DNA of 64,000 nucleotides, from the NCBI RefSeq assembly GCF_963678425.1, contig NZ_OY782853.1, positions 372,001 to 436,000 on the forward strand, read 5' to 3'. The translations under genes and the position numbers were made by a program. The DNA comes from an uncultured Bacteroides sp. (lineage in GTDB: Bacteria; Bacteroidota; Bacteroidia; Bacteroidales; Bacteroidaceae). Positions 26,401 through 34,627 of this stretch are shown piece after piece (the first letter of the stretch is position 1; each line of letters begins with the position of its first letter). The notes under the pieces were generated by a model. The model had not been told where the DNA came from. It saw only the letters and a list, made by a program, of their open reading frames with translations, and ran no database searches.

Positions 26401-27378
26401 ATGAGTAAAGGGATTTGAATCTTGATATACTCTTCTAGACTCTTCTATAAGTATATTTGGATCAACAAAATTACCATTACCTGCATAAGGAGTGGGCAAC
26501 CATTTATTACTTTCTCTACCTATACTATCATACTCCTGCATTACTACAATATCTTTTCTATTGGGAGTTACTCCACGCTGCACAGTTTCAACTGGTCGCC
26601 CTAACCCATCGTAATATTGAGCTAAGTAAAGAGTATTGGAAGGATCCAATACATTTTCCACCGAAGATAGCTTCTTTGTTAATTGCAATGCCAATACATA
26701 ATTCTGAGAGTTTATCTCTTGGGGTATATCAATTGCTAAATCGCTATCATTTGAAGACGAAACACTTTTATATATTAATGTAGGCATTCTCATTGGATTA
26801 ACTGGAGATCTAGTATAATCAGAAATTGCAAAAAAAGTCTTACCTAAATCAATATTCACACTTTGACGTCTCAAAGACATACAATAATCGGTCGTTATAT
26901 TTGCACCATTCGATGCAGACAATCCATTCTTACCATATTCCATTTGGTCAATGACATAACCAGAATTATCTTTCAAAAGAATAGCAGATTGAGTATTACT
27001 TAATACAAATTTTTTATGATAGCATAATAAATGATTATTATCAACTACGTATTTAGGAAATATTTTAGTAAATTCAAACAGTGAATCACATTGATAACAA
27101 ATTACAACAACAGCTTTACTTGGTAAAACAGTATTCATAGGAAATGTAAATTCCTCACGTCGATCAGGTATACTAATTTTCCAACCTGAAAGATTCAAAG
27201 AAAAATCTTCATCATTGTAAAGTTGAACATACTCACCATTATGGCTAGGAGTAATATTATCATCTTCATTTTCTGGAGTATCATAAAAAACCTCAGATAT
27301 ATAAATTTTAGGAGAAGCATGCACTATACCACTAAATAAAAGAAGAACAAAGGCTACTACATATTTAAATTTTATCAT
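23419..27378 (-). CDS. Full-length Rhs/YD-repeat protein with N-terminal lamin-tail domain and unknown tip
   Basis: 1319 residues and apparently complete. Sec signal peptide (MIKFKYVVAFVLLLFSGIVHA), then a lamin-tail-like domain of about 130 residues (KIYISEVFYDTPENED...GEYVQLYNDEDFSLNLSGWK...VVVICYQCDSLF). DUF6443-type start (LYLAQYYDGLGRPVETVQRG, ~246-265), YD-repeat core, and the RYKYNDKEL / GARHYDAAIGRWGVMDPL / YVYCLNNP junction around residues 1050-1100. The tip (~205 residues: LDTIPSNALPQNWSDFDPKN...VRLLSRSLNLVSYISTGYSG) has hydrophobic helices and no motif I recognise; it may be pore- or membrane-active. A membrane protein follows in immunity position. Part of the core is almost identical to the cassette at 11554. 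Confidence 0.85.
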   Translation of the reverse strand: MIKFKYVVAFVLLLFSGIVHASPKIYISEVFYDTPENEDDNITPSHNGEYVQLYNDEDFSLNLSGWKISIPDRREEFTFPMNTVLPSKAVVVICYQCDSLFEFTKIFPKYVVDNNHLLCYHKKFVLSNTQSAILLKDNSGYVIDQMEYGKNGLSASNGANITTDYCMSLRRQSVNIDLGKTFFAISDYTRSPVNPMRMPTLIYKSVSSSNDSDLAIDIPQEINSQNYVLALQLTKKLSSVENVLDPSNTLYLAQYYDGLGRPVETVQRGVTPNRKDIVVMQEYDSIGRESNKWLPTPYAGNGNFVDPNILIEESRRVYQDSNPFTHTVYEASPLNRAVEEYGAGASWQNTNHSTRNKFLANNDFDKMLKCSFFLITQNGQLEKRGIYNNGELYVTENIDEDNHESYTFKDKLDKVVLIRQINNGELYDTYYVHDDSGNLRFVLPPMAVDLLTVNKVYSDTEDALQKYGYIYKYDDYNRCISKKLPGAEAITMVYDSADHLLFTQDGEQRKYGEWTFNIPDVFNRPTVSGICTNINSDVFKNLVINSTYIGNAEGLLDTGYQLNNVTINISRILTVNYYDNYAFLDLSKVSPYKTKLTCQSMNGYASQYVNEIYPEISAKSLLTGTRIFMLGADSQEAISVTYYDDRGRVAQTKSTNHLGGFDNNYFAYTFTGKPIKYFHEHTANGKPSIKELTAYTYDHAERLLKTTHSLNGSTPVILAENTYDDMGRLQSKKQHGGVEITNYAYNLRSWLKGITTTNNRFSETLYYNESSNGSIPCYNGNISAMNWKVQNDTQRGYNFHYDDLSRITAADYQNNDANTGKNYSTTYVYDNMGNMKNLRRYGLSAKPSIFGIIDDLALSYNGNQLSSVTDASTGEPLYSGAFNFVKDTLKTTEYTYDANGNLTRDSHKKIAKIQYNILNLPSALQFTEGHTSEYLYDAAGVKRRVKQVTTTENLLVPMGSMLPVPADKVAVTTQTDYCGNVIYENGILNKILVDEGYITMNGTTPTYHYYIQDHQGNNRVVFNQSGTVEQTNHYYPFGMTFGEGIDNSDNRYKYNDKELDGMHGLDLYDYGARHYDAAIGRWGVMDPLTEKHYNISSYVYCLNNPITYIDPLGLDTIPSNALPQNWSDFDPKNDIVMLNGVEVTAHTEEATNNFMYPMLINNKVVKGKKIVDYSSMMGSIYAGYRYTERPLGEGYFRTAKGNLHSLSELKPQANGKYVRGVQGLRIGAKSAKYSVRLLSRSLNLVSYISTGYSGYRFYNNPNWSDGFDVTVGIASYAWWEVGVASSLVSAAQSEIEQRNENIVNNKDPMEGVYNPALGM
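24188..24965. repeat. Near-identical Rhs-core block shared with 12260-13035
   Basis: Over roughly 780 bp the two copies differ at only a few bases by eye, including silent positions, and encode identical stretches such as MGNMKNLRRYGLSAKPSIF. Beyond the 5' end of the block (gene orientation) the copies diverge quickly. The copy in 17843-21496 is clearly different over the same region. Confidence 0.75.
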
Positions 27379-27431
27379 CTGTATTACAATTTTTAAATTA
27401 TTGTTTAGTATTAAACTATCCTTGTATTTTT

Positions 27432-27618
27432 TTATCTTACAACTTTTTCACCATAAACATTTTCACTCACGCAAATTCTCAGCATATATGCATCCACACG
27501 AAAACCATCTAAAGATCTTCACCTTGAACATATTATACTCTCTTTGAAGATGAAGCTGTGCCAACAAGGGTATATGAATTAATAAGTAAAATAGCTATAA
27601 TATATATATTTTGTTCAT
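27432..27618 (-). pseudogene. Collapsed paralogue of the 31919 secreted protein
   Basis: ATG 27618 gives a signal peptide (MNKIYIIAILLINSYTLVG). A one-base shift gives AQLHLQREYNMFK, matching AQTSLKKEYNMFR near the start of the 31919-33097 protein. Another shift gives LDGFRVDAYMLRICVSEN then VYGEKVVR and a stop, matching that protein's C-terminal LDGFQLGEYLLRIVVDDEVY. The whole middle (over 300 codons) is deleted. It stands directly before the Rhs gene 23419-27378, just as 31919 stands before 27655. Confidence 0.7.
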
Positions 27619-27654
27619 AATATTAATTTCATTTCAATTCTGTTTTTTATTGAA

Positions 27655-30600
27655 TTAAAATATTCTGAAACCGCCAATTTGGAGATCGCCTTCTCGAACA
27701 TTTTCAGAAGAATATTTTTTTAATACCACTCCAGAATCTGTTTGCGAGCCTTTTTGTCCAGTAATCTTAATTGTAATTTTGCTTTTTCCTGCAGGCAAAG
27801 AAGAATACATACCGCCCCACGAAGGGAAGTATTCTATTTTAGGAATAAAGCCTTGTCTTGTGTAAGTACTTGTATATAATGTGCTTATTGGAATACTACT
27901 CCACACATCAGCAGTTATAGTATCAATCAATCCATCCTCGCTACGTGTAGATACTTGATTTTTAACTTTTATCATATTTTGAGGAATACAAAAGCTATGT
28001 AAATCCTTTTTTTCATTAGTAATTAAATCTGTTACTAGACATTTTACAATGATTGAAGATGTCATTTTGGGCTGAATATATTCAAACGATTCAGAATTCG
28101 CAGTATAAACGGTTAAATTACTTTCAGAGTCAATAAGACTCCACTGATAAGAAAAACTGCCAGATCCACCATGCAATAATAATGAATAAACCTCTGGGAT
28201 ATTTACCCCAATAAAAGAACTGTTGTTATATTCAACTTGCAACGGAGGATAATTAACAATTATATTTTTTGTTATACTTTTTACCTCTTTAGTTATTTCA
28301 TCACTAACAGTACAAGTGATTGTCAATGGATGTAACAATTGATTTTCAGTAAATATATAATTAAAATAACCATCAGTATTTGTCATTGTTTTGACCACAA
28401 TGCCAGAACTGTCTTTTAGTGTCCAAGTAAATAACTTCTTTTTTGAACCACCTTTGGTATTTATCTTGAAATTCTCACTTCTATTTGATTTATTGAAGAT
28501 ATATTCGTCATTGATGTCAACAAACATTTCTAAAGGCAGGTGATACGAATTGAAAGTATATGAAACAACATCAGTTCTATTTGCACAATTGTCCTTCACA
28601 GAGCAATTTACAGTCAATTTTCCCCCTTCATCTATGTCTGTTTCAAAAGTCCTTTGGGAGCCGCTTGATAGTATTGTTCCATTAGAGTTTTTAAGCGTCC
28701 AAAGATATGAATAATTTCCTGAGGACTCCTTTAATGCAGACAAATGGAATGTTACATTATTAAGCACAGCAAAATGATCAAATGTATAAATACACAAACC
28801 ATTATTTGAAACTTCCGAGATATTGTTTGACTGGGCATTTTTATATTTATATTCAACAAGATGTTCTTGCTTATTAATCATTGAACACGACAATCTAAGA
28901 GCTTTGTCATATTGATAAAGTAAACGTCTTCCACTAGGATCATTGCTTTGAGTTATTCCAGCTAGAAGCTTGTATGTATATGCTTTTGCTTGAACATTGG
29001 GAATTAAATTTAACTTTTCAATTAAGGTTAAAGGGTATGTGTCAAGTCCAGATTGACTTTCTAACAATCCATCAATGTAAGGGCTGCCTAAATCAGTTTT
29101 TAGCTGCTCAAAACTTCTATTCTTAATTTCTGCAACAGCATATTTTCCTTTATAACTCCATAAGTAAGAAGTCGAAATATTATCCTTAGTCTTCACCTCA
29201 TTGAGATTGCCATATAAATTGTATTTAACCATTGTCATTTCTTTACGATAAACAGGATCAAAAGTAATCCCATCAAAAGGCTGAATTGATCCTTTTTTGT
29301 TTAAGCTATATATTCCATCTAAAACAATGAGACCATTCTCCTTACGATAAGTATTTAATGCAGCTTTAAACGTTTGTTGTACCCCTAATATTTCTTCAAT
29401 AGGATAGTTCAACATTCGCTTTGCTGACATTTCTGCATAAATTCCAGTGTTTATATCTGAAGGATAGCGTATTTGAGTTGTTTGAAGCGCTCCACTACTA
29501 TTAATTCTTGTTATCTGTTTGGGTTCATTCCAATCGGTATAATCATAGTTTGTTTTTGTAACTATACCAGTTTGAAGATCATTTACGGTTTCCGATGTTA
29601 ATAAACTTCTACCCACTTTTAATGTATAAAGACAGACGTACAAATTATGGAAGGCATTAACGCTAGCAAAAGGATTTATAACATCCAGACCTTCAATTCC
29701 TTTCATAAATTCATCTTTATACAAATTATTGATTTCCTTAATTTTAATGCCCTGTTTATTGTAATATTCAGTCTTGTATTCAAGTCCTCGTGCGAATTGA
29801 TATCCGCCATATTTTTTTGAAAAATCAATAATTGGAATATATGTACTTTTTCCAAATAATGATGGAATAGCCTCGGATAAATGATAAATCTTTGAATCAA
29901 AGAAGGAAGGATATTCTCTAAAAGAATTGTAATAATGGGTAATCCGGCCATTTTTATCTGTTTCAGAAACTTCTGAATAAATCATATCATCTCCATTTAC
30001 TGCATATAAAGAATTATATGGCACACTATGTACAAAATCATATAATTCTAAACCGTTTTCCACAAACCCAAACTCTCTTGTTACAAACTGAGGTATTGTA
30101 GCGACTGATCCCATACCATATTGGTACTCTTTATAATTTATTAATGAATTGTTATTTGAAAAGTTATTCACTCTACTTATTCTTAATCCTGCCCAATTTC
30201 CAGAATAGCCATAAGATGATCTCTTTGCTTCATATTTAAAATCTGAATATCCACCTGTAGGATAATGTATCTCTTTTAGCGAATATGTATCAACAATACT
30301 CTCTTTTACATATTGATCCGATTTACCTTCGTGTATAAATAAAGGACAAGTATTGCAGTCTGAGCTATACTTATCTATATAAATATATGGAACTATTTGT
30401 GTTGGTAAATCTGAAGGGTCATAATAGGAATTACTAAAAAGAAATTGATATTGATTTTCTGAACAAGGAGAATCATTAAAATACCCAAACATGTCAACAC
30501 CACCTATAATATTTCTATGAGGAACCTTAAATTCCGGATTTTTATAATAAGTAAATCTATAGTAATTGTTCTCTTCAACATTAAGTAAATAATTTAATCT

Positions 30601-31722
30601 TAAACGTTTATTTAGCTCAGGATTATTTAGAGACCTAATATCTGCTTCAAAATAGTCTTGATTTAATATCCATGTTTGTATTTTATTGTCATTCGGATCA
30701 TTCAATACAATGCCAGTTAAAGCCTTACAGTCACCTCCAACATCTTCTCGACAATGATTGTATTTAAAACATAATTTATAACCTTCGGAAGTTGTGATTT
30801 GTACTAGTCGTTGTGATTTATTGGTAATTTCGCTATACGAAACATTATGAGAATCTATTGGATTAGTCCTTATTTTTGCAGACCATGGAGAGTTATATTT
30901 CACAATTTCTGGTTTATAATCAAAATAAATGTAATGCTTACCATTAGGTGAAGTGATACTGGTCAAGTAATATCCATTAATAATCGTTTTTGTGTGTATT
31001 GGATCATTAGGGCCATAAGGTAATATTGAATCAACAGAATAATATTTTGAACATTGAACCGTTTTTGTTTTTTCATATTGATTAAACTCATAAATGACAC
31101 CTTTATTATCTTTAAATGTAAATGTATTATCTGTCCTATTGGGTATAATCTCAAATTTTCTAGTATCATTCATTATATAAGCCTTAAAGTCTTTATCCAA
31201 TACAAAATTACCTGAATTTCCTAAAAAATTAAAAGTAAACATGTCTGGTTGAGAATCAATATAAGAACCGGTGAATATTGTATCTCCATTTAGGACAGGA
31301 CCTCTAGCTATTATTTTTAAAGCTTCTATATTTGGCGCAATTTTATTATTAAAAGATACAGTATCGGGGATTAATCGTAAGCAATTCATCATATCGCTCT
31401 GCCCAATAATTTCACAATTTATAATACCTCCAGCATTCAAGCTCCATCCTAAACCTACATTAGACGCTATCTGATGTACACGAATACCAGATGCATTATA
31501 ACTAAGAAAAACAGGAACAGCTAGTTCGCCACACTTTAAAGAGGTAATTGGAACTGATACATTAATCGTTCCAGAAGACAAGCTTACAGGAATATTACCA
31601 TACTTTGCCATTTCAGCCATTGTGGGCGATGACATAATCGGATGTACATAATCTCTTTGTACTTGTCCTTGTACAGATAAAATAACCATAAATGATATTA
31701 ATACAAAAATAGTTTTTTTCAT
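27655..31722 (-). CDS. Large secreted YD-repeat protein with C-terminal Ig/PKD-like domains
   Basis: 1355 residues. Signal peptide MKKTIFVLISFMVILSVQGQ. The N-terminal region (PTMAEMAKYGNIPVSLSSGT...ELAVPVFLSYNASGIRVHQIASNVGLGWSLNAGG) is the start typical of Bacteroidetes YD-repeat proteins, like the shell part of SpvB/TcB-type proteins. A YD-like stretch follows around 780-960 (GNLNEVKTKDNISTSYLWSY; NDPSGRRLLYQYDKALRLS). The last 350 residues form about three Ig/PKD-like repeats (NYSYLWTLKNSNGTILSSG; KLFTWTLKDSSGIVVKT; SFSYQWSLIDSESNLTVY). No Rhs-type hypervariable tip is seen. It follows the 31919 gene by 196 bp and precedes the Rhs gene; it may build part of the same surface structure, which is inference. 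Confidence 0.75.
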   Translation of the reverse strand: MKKTIFVLISFMVILSVQGQVQRDYVHPIMSSPTMAEMAKYGNIPVSLSSGTINVSVPITSLKCGELAVPVFLSYNASGIRVHQIASNVGLGWSLNAGGIINCEIIGQSDMMNCLRLIPDTVSFNNKIAPNIEALKIIARGPVLNGDTIFTGSYIDSQPDMFTFNFLGNSGNFVLDKDFKAYIMNDTRKFEIIPNRTDNTFTFKDNKGVIYEFNQYEKTKTVQCSKYYSVDSILPYGPNDPIHTKTIINGYYLTSITSPNGKHYIYFDYKPEIVKYNSPWSAKIRTNPIDSHNVSYSEITNKSQRLVQITTSEGYKLCFKYNHCREDVGGDCKALTGIVLNDPNDNKIQTWILNQDYFEADIRSLNNPELNKRLRLNYLLNVEENNYYRFTYYKNPEFKVPHRNIIGGVDMFGYFNDSPCSENQYQFLFSNSYYDPSDLPTQIVPYIYIDKYSSDCNTCPLFIHEGKSDQYVKESIVDTYSLKEIHYPTGGYSDFKYEAKRSSYGYSGNWAGLRISRVNNFSNNNSLINYKEYQYGMGSVATIPQFVTREFGFVENGLELYDFVHSVPYNSLYAVNGDDMIYSEVSETDKNGRITHYYNSFREYPSFFDSKIYHLSEAIPSLFGKSTYIPIIDFSKKYGGYQFARGLEYKTEYYNKQGIKIKEINNLYKDEFMKGIEGLDVINPFASVNAFHNLYVCLYTLKVGRSLLTSETVNDLQTGIVTKTNYDYTDWNEPKQITRINSSGALQTTQIRYPSDINTGIYAEMSAKRMLNYPIEEILGVQQTFKAALNTYRKENGLIVLDGIYSLNKKGSIQPFDGITFDPVYRKEMTMVKYNLYGNLNEVKTKDNISTSYLWSYKGKYAVAEIKNRSFEQLKTDLGSPYIDGLLESQSGLDTYPLTLIEKLNLIPNVQAKAYTYKLLAGITQSNDPSGRRLLYQYDKALRLSCSMINKQEHLVEYKYKNAQSNNISEVSNNGLCIYTFDHFAVLNNVTFHLSALKESSGNYSYLWTLKNSNGTILSSGSQRTFETDIDEGGKLTVNCSVKDNCANRTDVVSYTFNSYHLPLEMFVDINDEYIFNKSNRSENFKINTKGGSKKKLFTWTLKDSSGIVVKTMTNTDGYFNYIFTENQLLHPLTITCTVSDEITKEVKSITKNIIVNYPPLQVEYNNSSFIGVNIPEVYSLLLHGGSGSFSYQWSLIDSESNLTVYTANSESFEYIQPKMTSSIIVKCLVTDLITNEKKDLHSFCIPQNMIKVKNQVSTRSEDGLIDTITADVWSSIPISTLYTSTYTRQGFIPKIEYFPSWGGMYSSLPAGKSKITIKITGQKGSQTDSGVVLKKYSSENVREGDLQIGGFRIF

Positions 31723-31918
31723 GTATATGATTTTAGAACTTTACATTTGTCTTTTTTATAGCAATATTTGATTTTATTAAACTAATTAGGCAACCAGTTA
31801 AATAAACATTTATATTTACCGAAATTAATTGATAAATGAATTAAAATAATTAGAATTAATTTCTTTATAAATTCTTACTTGGTTCTTTATTTTTTGTCAG
31901 ATAAGACATTATTAACAT

Positions 31919-33097
31919 TTAGTCAATTATTTTTTTATTCAGCAGTTTCTCTGCATAAACTTCATCATCAACAACAATCCGAAGTAAATATTCACCTAAC
32001 TGAAAGCCATCCAAGGCAAGAGCTTCCTGATAGAACCCTTCGGGATGTTTCGTTTTGGGATAACTTATTAACAACCGTCCTTGAATATCATACAAGGATA
32101 TTGTTACATCCGCTTGTTGGATAAGGTTATATTCAAGTGCGATGCTGTTTCCGTTTTTTTCTATGTAAGCATTATAGTTTATAAGTTCTTTCCCTAGGTT
32201 CTTCCCAGAAGAATTGCCATTCCCGCCAGACGAATTATTTCCACTTTTGTTTTGCTTTTCAATTTCCTCTAGCCTTACCAGATTTTTGGAATCATCATTT
32301 AGGTAATTATGTTTATCGGGTGAATAAAAGAAAGCAGTATTAAAGTGTTTAAAAGGTTTTTGATTTTTGTACGTCGTGCTTTCTACAGTCTCAAAAAGAG
32401 GATAGCGATATCCATCAGCATACCACCTGTAAGTTTCAACTTGCATATACACACTATCATTATTTAAATGATAATCAATGCTATCAATATTTACCATAGG
32501 TAGAATAACAGAATCTTTCTGTACGTAAGGGATCATCTTTTCTGCAATCTTTTTCAAAGAACATACTCGTAATACATGCTGTAAGGTATCACCGTTTGGA
32601 AGAATAATCATACCATAAGCATCACCCCATATTATTGTTTTTCCTTGTACTGTCAAATCAAGCCGGTGACAATAATTACCCGTACCGTAAAAATAGCCTT
32701 CAGTTCTTTTATGATAAGAGAAAGGAAAAGTAAGGAGAAGTTCCGGCTTTTGATTCTTTATAAGAGTTGTTGGATTCTCATAACCTAAGGAATAGAGTGA
32801 ATCATTCCTTAGCAGATAATGGTAGAGAGTATTATGTTCACAACCAGTAATAACTGAATCTACTTCCGATTGAGTAAAAGATAGCTTATATTTTTCATTG
32901 ACTGTTTCCTGTTTGCTAAAATCCCAAAGAACATTTGCTCCGGCTCTACCAGGGTGCTTATATTTTATCTGTTGTTTGGTTACTATATCTTCATTACGAA
33001 ACATGTTATACTCCTTTTTGAGAGAAGTCTGTGCTATAACAGAAATTGGGATAAAGAACATGTATAAGAAAAATAGCTCAGTTTTAATTAGTGTCAT
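31919..33097 (-). CDS. Secreted protein with C-terminal sorting-like (type IX-style) domain
   Basis: 392 residues. Signal peptide ending PISVIAQ. The middle (HPGRAGANVLWDFSKQ...) is a conserved type found next to YD/Rhs genes in Bacteroidetes; no activity known. A Ser/Gly/Asn linker (SGNNSSGGNGNSSGKN) precedes a C-terminal beta-sandwich of about 80 residues (LEYNLIQQADVTISLYDIQG...GEYLLRIVVDDEVYAEKLL) that has the form of a T9SS type A sorting domain. Bacteroides usually lack the full T9SS, so the domain may have another role here. First gene of the leftward Rhs/YD series; a collapsed paralogue lies at 27432-27618. Confidence 0.75.
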   Translation of the reverse strand: MTLIKTELFFLYMFFIPISVIAQTSLKKEYNMFRNEDIVTKQQIKYKHPGRAGANVLWDFSKQETVNEKYKLSFTQSEVDSVITGCEHNTLYHYLLRNDSLYSLGYENPTTLIKNQKPELLLTFPFSYHKRTEGYFYGTGNYCHRLDLTVQGKTIIWGDAYGMIILPNGDTLQHVLRVCSLKKIAEKMIPYVQKDSVILPMVNIDSIDYHLNNDSVYMQVETYRWYADGYRYPLFETVESTTYKNQKPFKHFNTAFFYSPDKHNYLNDDSKNLVRLEEIEKQNKSGNNSSGGNGNSSGKNLGKELINYNAYIEKNGNSIALEYNLIQQADVTISLYDIQGRLLISYPKTKHPEGFYQEALALDGFQLGEYLLRIVVDDEVYAEKLLNKKIID

Positions 33098-33398
33098 ATT
33101 CCTTCTATTTTATATATCAAAATTTATTTTTGTTTTTAGACTTCAAAATAAAGAAAAATAAATTATATTTTAATAACAAAATATTGGACAAATCAAATTA
33201 AATACAAGAACTTAACAAACAGCTATTTAACTTATATTTAGCAATCCAACAAACGTTCAAAAATTGGACATTTTATCAAAACATCATAAGAAACACAGTC
33301 GTAAACAAAAAAAATACAATATCAAAACTATATATAACAAATTATTCCTAATTTATAAAATGGATTAAATTATATTTTGCAGTAATATAAAACATCAG

Positions 33399-33533
33399 GT
33401 GTCAGGTGTCAGTAAAAAAGTTTTTTTTACCTTTCCAGAAATAGAATTTTGAAAAAACCGCAAAATTGCGGAATTATCGGATTGGAGTTTTCAGAACCGG
33501 AAAAAGTATTATTTTACTGACACCTCTAACACC
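33399..33533. repeat. Palindrome-bounded intergenic element E1
   Basis: GGTGTCAGGTGTCAGTAAAA (33399-33418) is mirrored by TTTTACTGACACC and ACACC (33513-33533). The centre holds a hairpin CCGCAAAATTGCGG (33458-33471). The internal order (AGTAAAAAAG, CCAGAAA, CGCAAAAT, CCGGAAAAA, then AGCAAAA after the right arm) is also found in E2, whose end arms differ. The rest of 33098-33398 is AT-rich with no supported gene. Confidence 0.65.
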
Positions 33534-33590
33534 AGCAAAAACATATATGCTTATTATTCAATGCATTGCAAAACACAGTAAGACTATCAG

Positions 33591-33725
33591 GGTGGAGAGG
33601 GTGGAGTAAAAAAGAGTCTTTTCGGTTTCCAGAAAATTAATTTTAATAATTCCGCAAAATGCAGAATTTTCAAAATTTTATTTTCCAGAACGAAAAAAGA
33701 ATAAATTCTCTCCACCCTCTCCACC
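33591..33725. repeat. Palindrome-bounded intergenic element E2
   Basis: GGTGGAGAGGGTGGAG (33591-33606) and its exact complement (33710-33725) bound an element of 135 bp, the same size as E1. The inside shares AGTAAAAAAG, CCAGAAA, CCGCAAAAT and CCAGAACGAAAAA with E1, and both are followed by CAGCAAAA. A 65-codon frame across it is a by-product. Confidence 0.65.
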
Positions 33726-33861
33726 CCAGCAAAACGTATTAGTCTATCATTTAGCACTTTACAAAATAGCAGAAATGAATCCAAGTCACTATAGAGAATA
33801 CTAACGATTAACTGGAATCAGTTTAATACACAATTAATAATTTATTGGCGGGAGGTTGATG

Positions 33862-33928
33862 CAAACATGTACATATTTGGAACCAATCATGTACAAGATT
33901 GGACTCAAACATGTACATGATTGGAAAA
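33862..33928. repeat. Three tandem 22-bp repeats containing CATGTACA
   Basis: CATGTACA begins at 33866, 33888 and 33910, an exact 22-bp period, each followed by three bases and TTGGA. TGTACA is palindromic, so each unit looks like a protein-binding half-site array. The array is flanked by similar GGCGGGAG-containing stretches (33848-33855 and 33958-33965). Confidence 0.7.
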
Positions 33929-33998
33929 ACATAACCTTTTGTTTTTATTAGTTTATGGCGGGAGATTTCTTAAACACCTTAGTGAAGGTATTTACTTA

Positions 33999-34601
33999 CT
34001 AGAAATCAAGCGAGAGTTGTCCGTCGCCCAGCAGGTTGAAGGTCATGCGGTGATAGGGAGTAGTGCCGTGTTGAGCAATTCCCGCACGGTGTTTCTTTGT
34101 GGGATAACCTTTGTTGTGATCCCAATCGTACACCGGAAATTCTTGATGCAGGCGGTTCATATAATCATCCCTGTAGGTCTTGGCAAGTATTGATGCAGCA
34201 GCAATCGAGAGATATTTGCCATCCCCTTTTACAACGGTGGTGTGAGGAATCTCGTTATACTTCTTAAATCTGTTTCCGTCAATAATAAGATGCTGAGGTC
34301 TAACGGTTAGTTGATCTACCGCACGGTGCATGGCAAGAATTGAAGCATTGAGAATATTAATTTTATCAATCTCTTCCGGAGTAACAATGCCCACTGCCCA
34401 GGCTATTGCTTCCTTTTCAACCACTTCACGAAGGGTATAGCGCTGCTTCTCAGTGAGTTGTTTGGAGTCATTCAACAGTTCATTCTGAAAATCCACAGGA
34501 AGAATTACGGCAGCTGCAAAGACAGATCCAGCCAGGCAACCACGTCCAGCCTCATCGCATCCGGCTTCTATAAGGTCTTTATTTAAGTAGGGTAATAACA
34601 T
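33999..34601 (-). CDS. rnhB: Ribonuclease HII
   Basis: Cleaves RNA in RNA/DNA hybrids and single ribonucleotides in DNA. 200 residues from ATG 34601 (MLLPYLNKDLIEAGCDEAGR). The frame is open to 34661, but a promoter element lies in between and the extension is not family-like. GCDEAGRGCLAG holds the catalytic Asp16-Glu17 pair; LIIDGNRFKKY and SIAAASILAKTYRD supply the other metal ligands and the RNase HII signature. YDWDHNKGYPTKKH is the typical C-terminal block. Faces the tandem repeat and palindromic elements at its 3' side. Confidence 0.93.
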   Translation of the reverse strand: MLLPYLNKDLIEAGCDEAGRGCLAGSVFAAAVILPVDFQNELLNDSKQLTEKQRYTLREVVEKEAIAWAVGIVTPEEIDKINILNASILAMHRAVDQLTVRPQHLIIDGNRFKKYNEIPHTTVVKGDGKYLSIAAASILAKTYRDDYMNRLHQEFPVYDWDHNKGYPTKKHRAGIAQHGTTPYHRMTFNLLGDGQLSLDF

Positions 34602-34619
34602 GATTCTTTTTTTGTATGG

Positions 34620-34627
34620 CAAAGATA
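34620..34627 (-). promoter_or_regulatory. -7 promoter element of rnhB
   Basis: Minus-strand TATCTTTG, 19 bp before ATG 34601 and inside the longer open frame, which supports the shorter start. Confidence 0.5.

Noticed and set aside
31919..33097. Evidence for an active type IX secretion system
   Set aside because: Sorting-like C-terminal domains are present (31919 and 34837 genes), but no secretion components occur in the window and Bacteroides usually lack the system; left open.
33587..33784. 65-codon minus-strand frame over element E2
   Set aside because: It runs through both palindrome arms and has no protein-like features; explained by the repeat.
33862..33928. CRISPR-like array
   Set aside because: Only three units, 22-bp period with no separate spacers, and no cas genes nearby.
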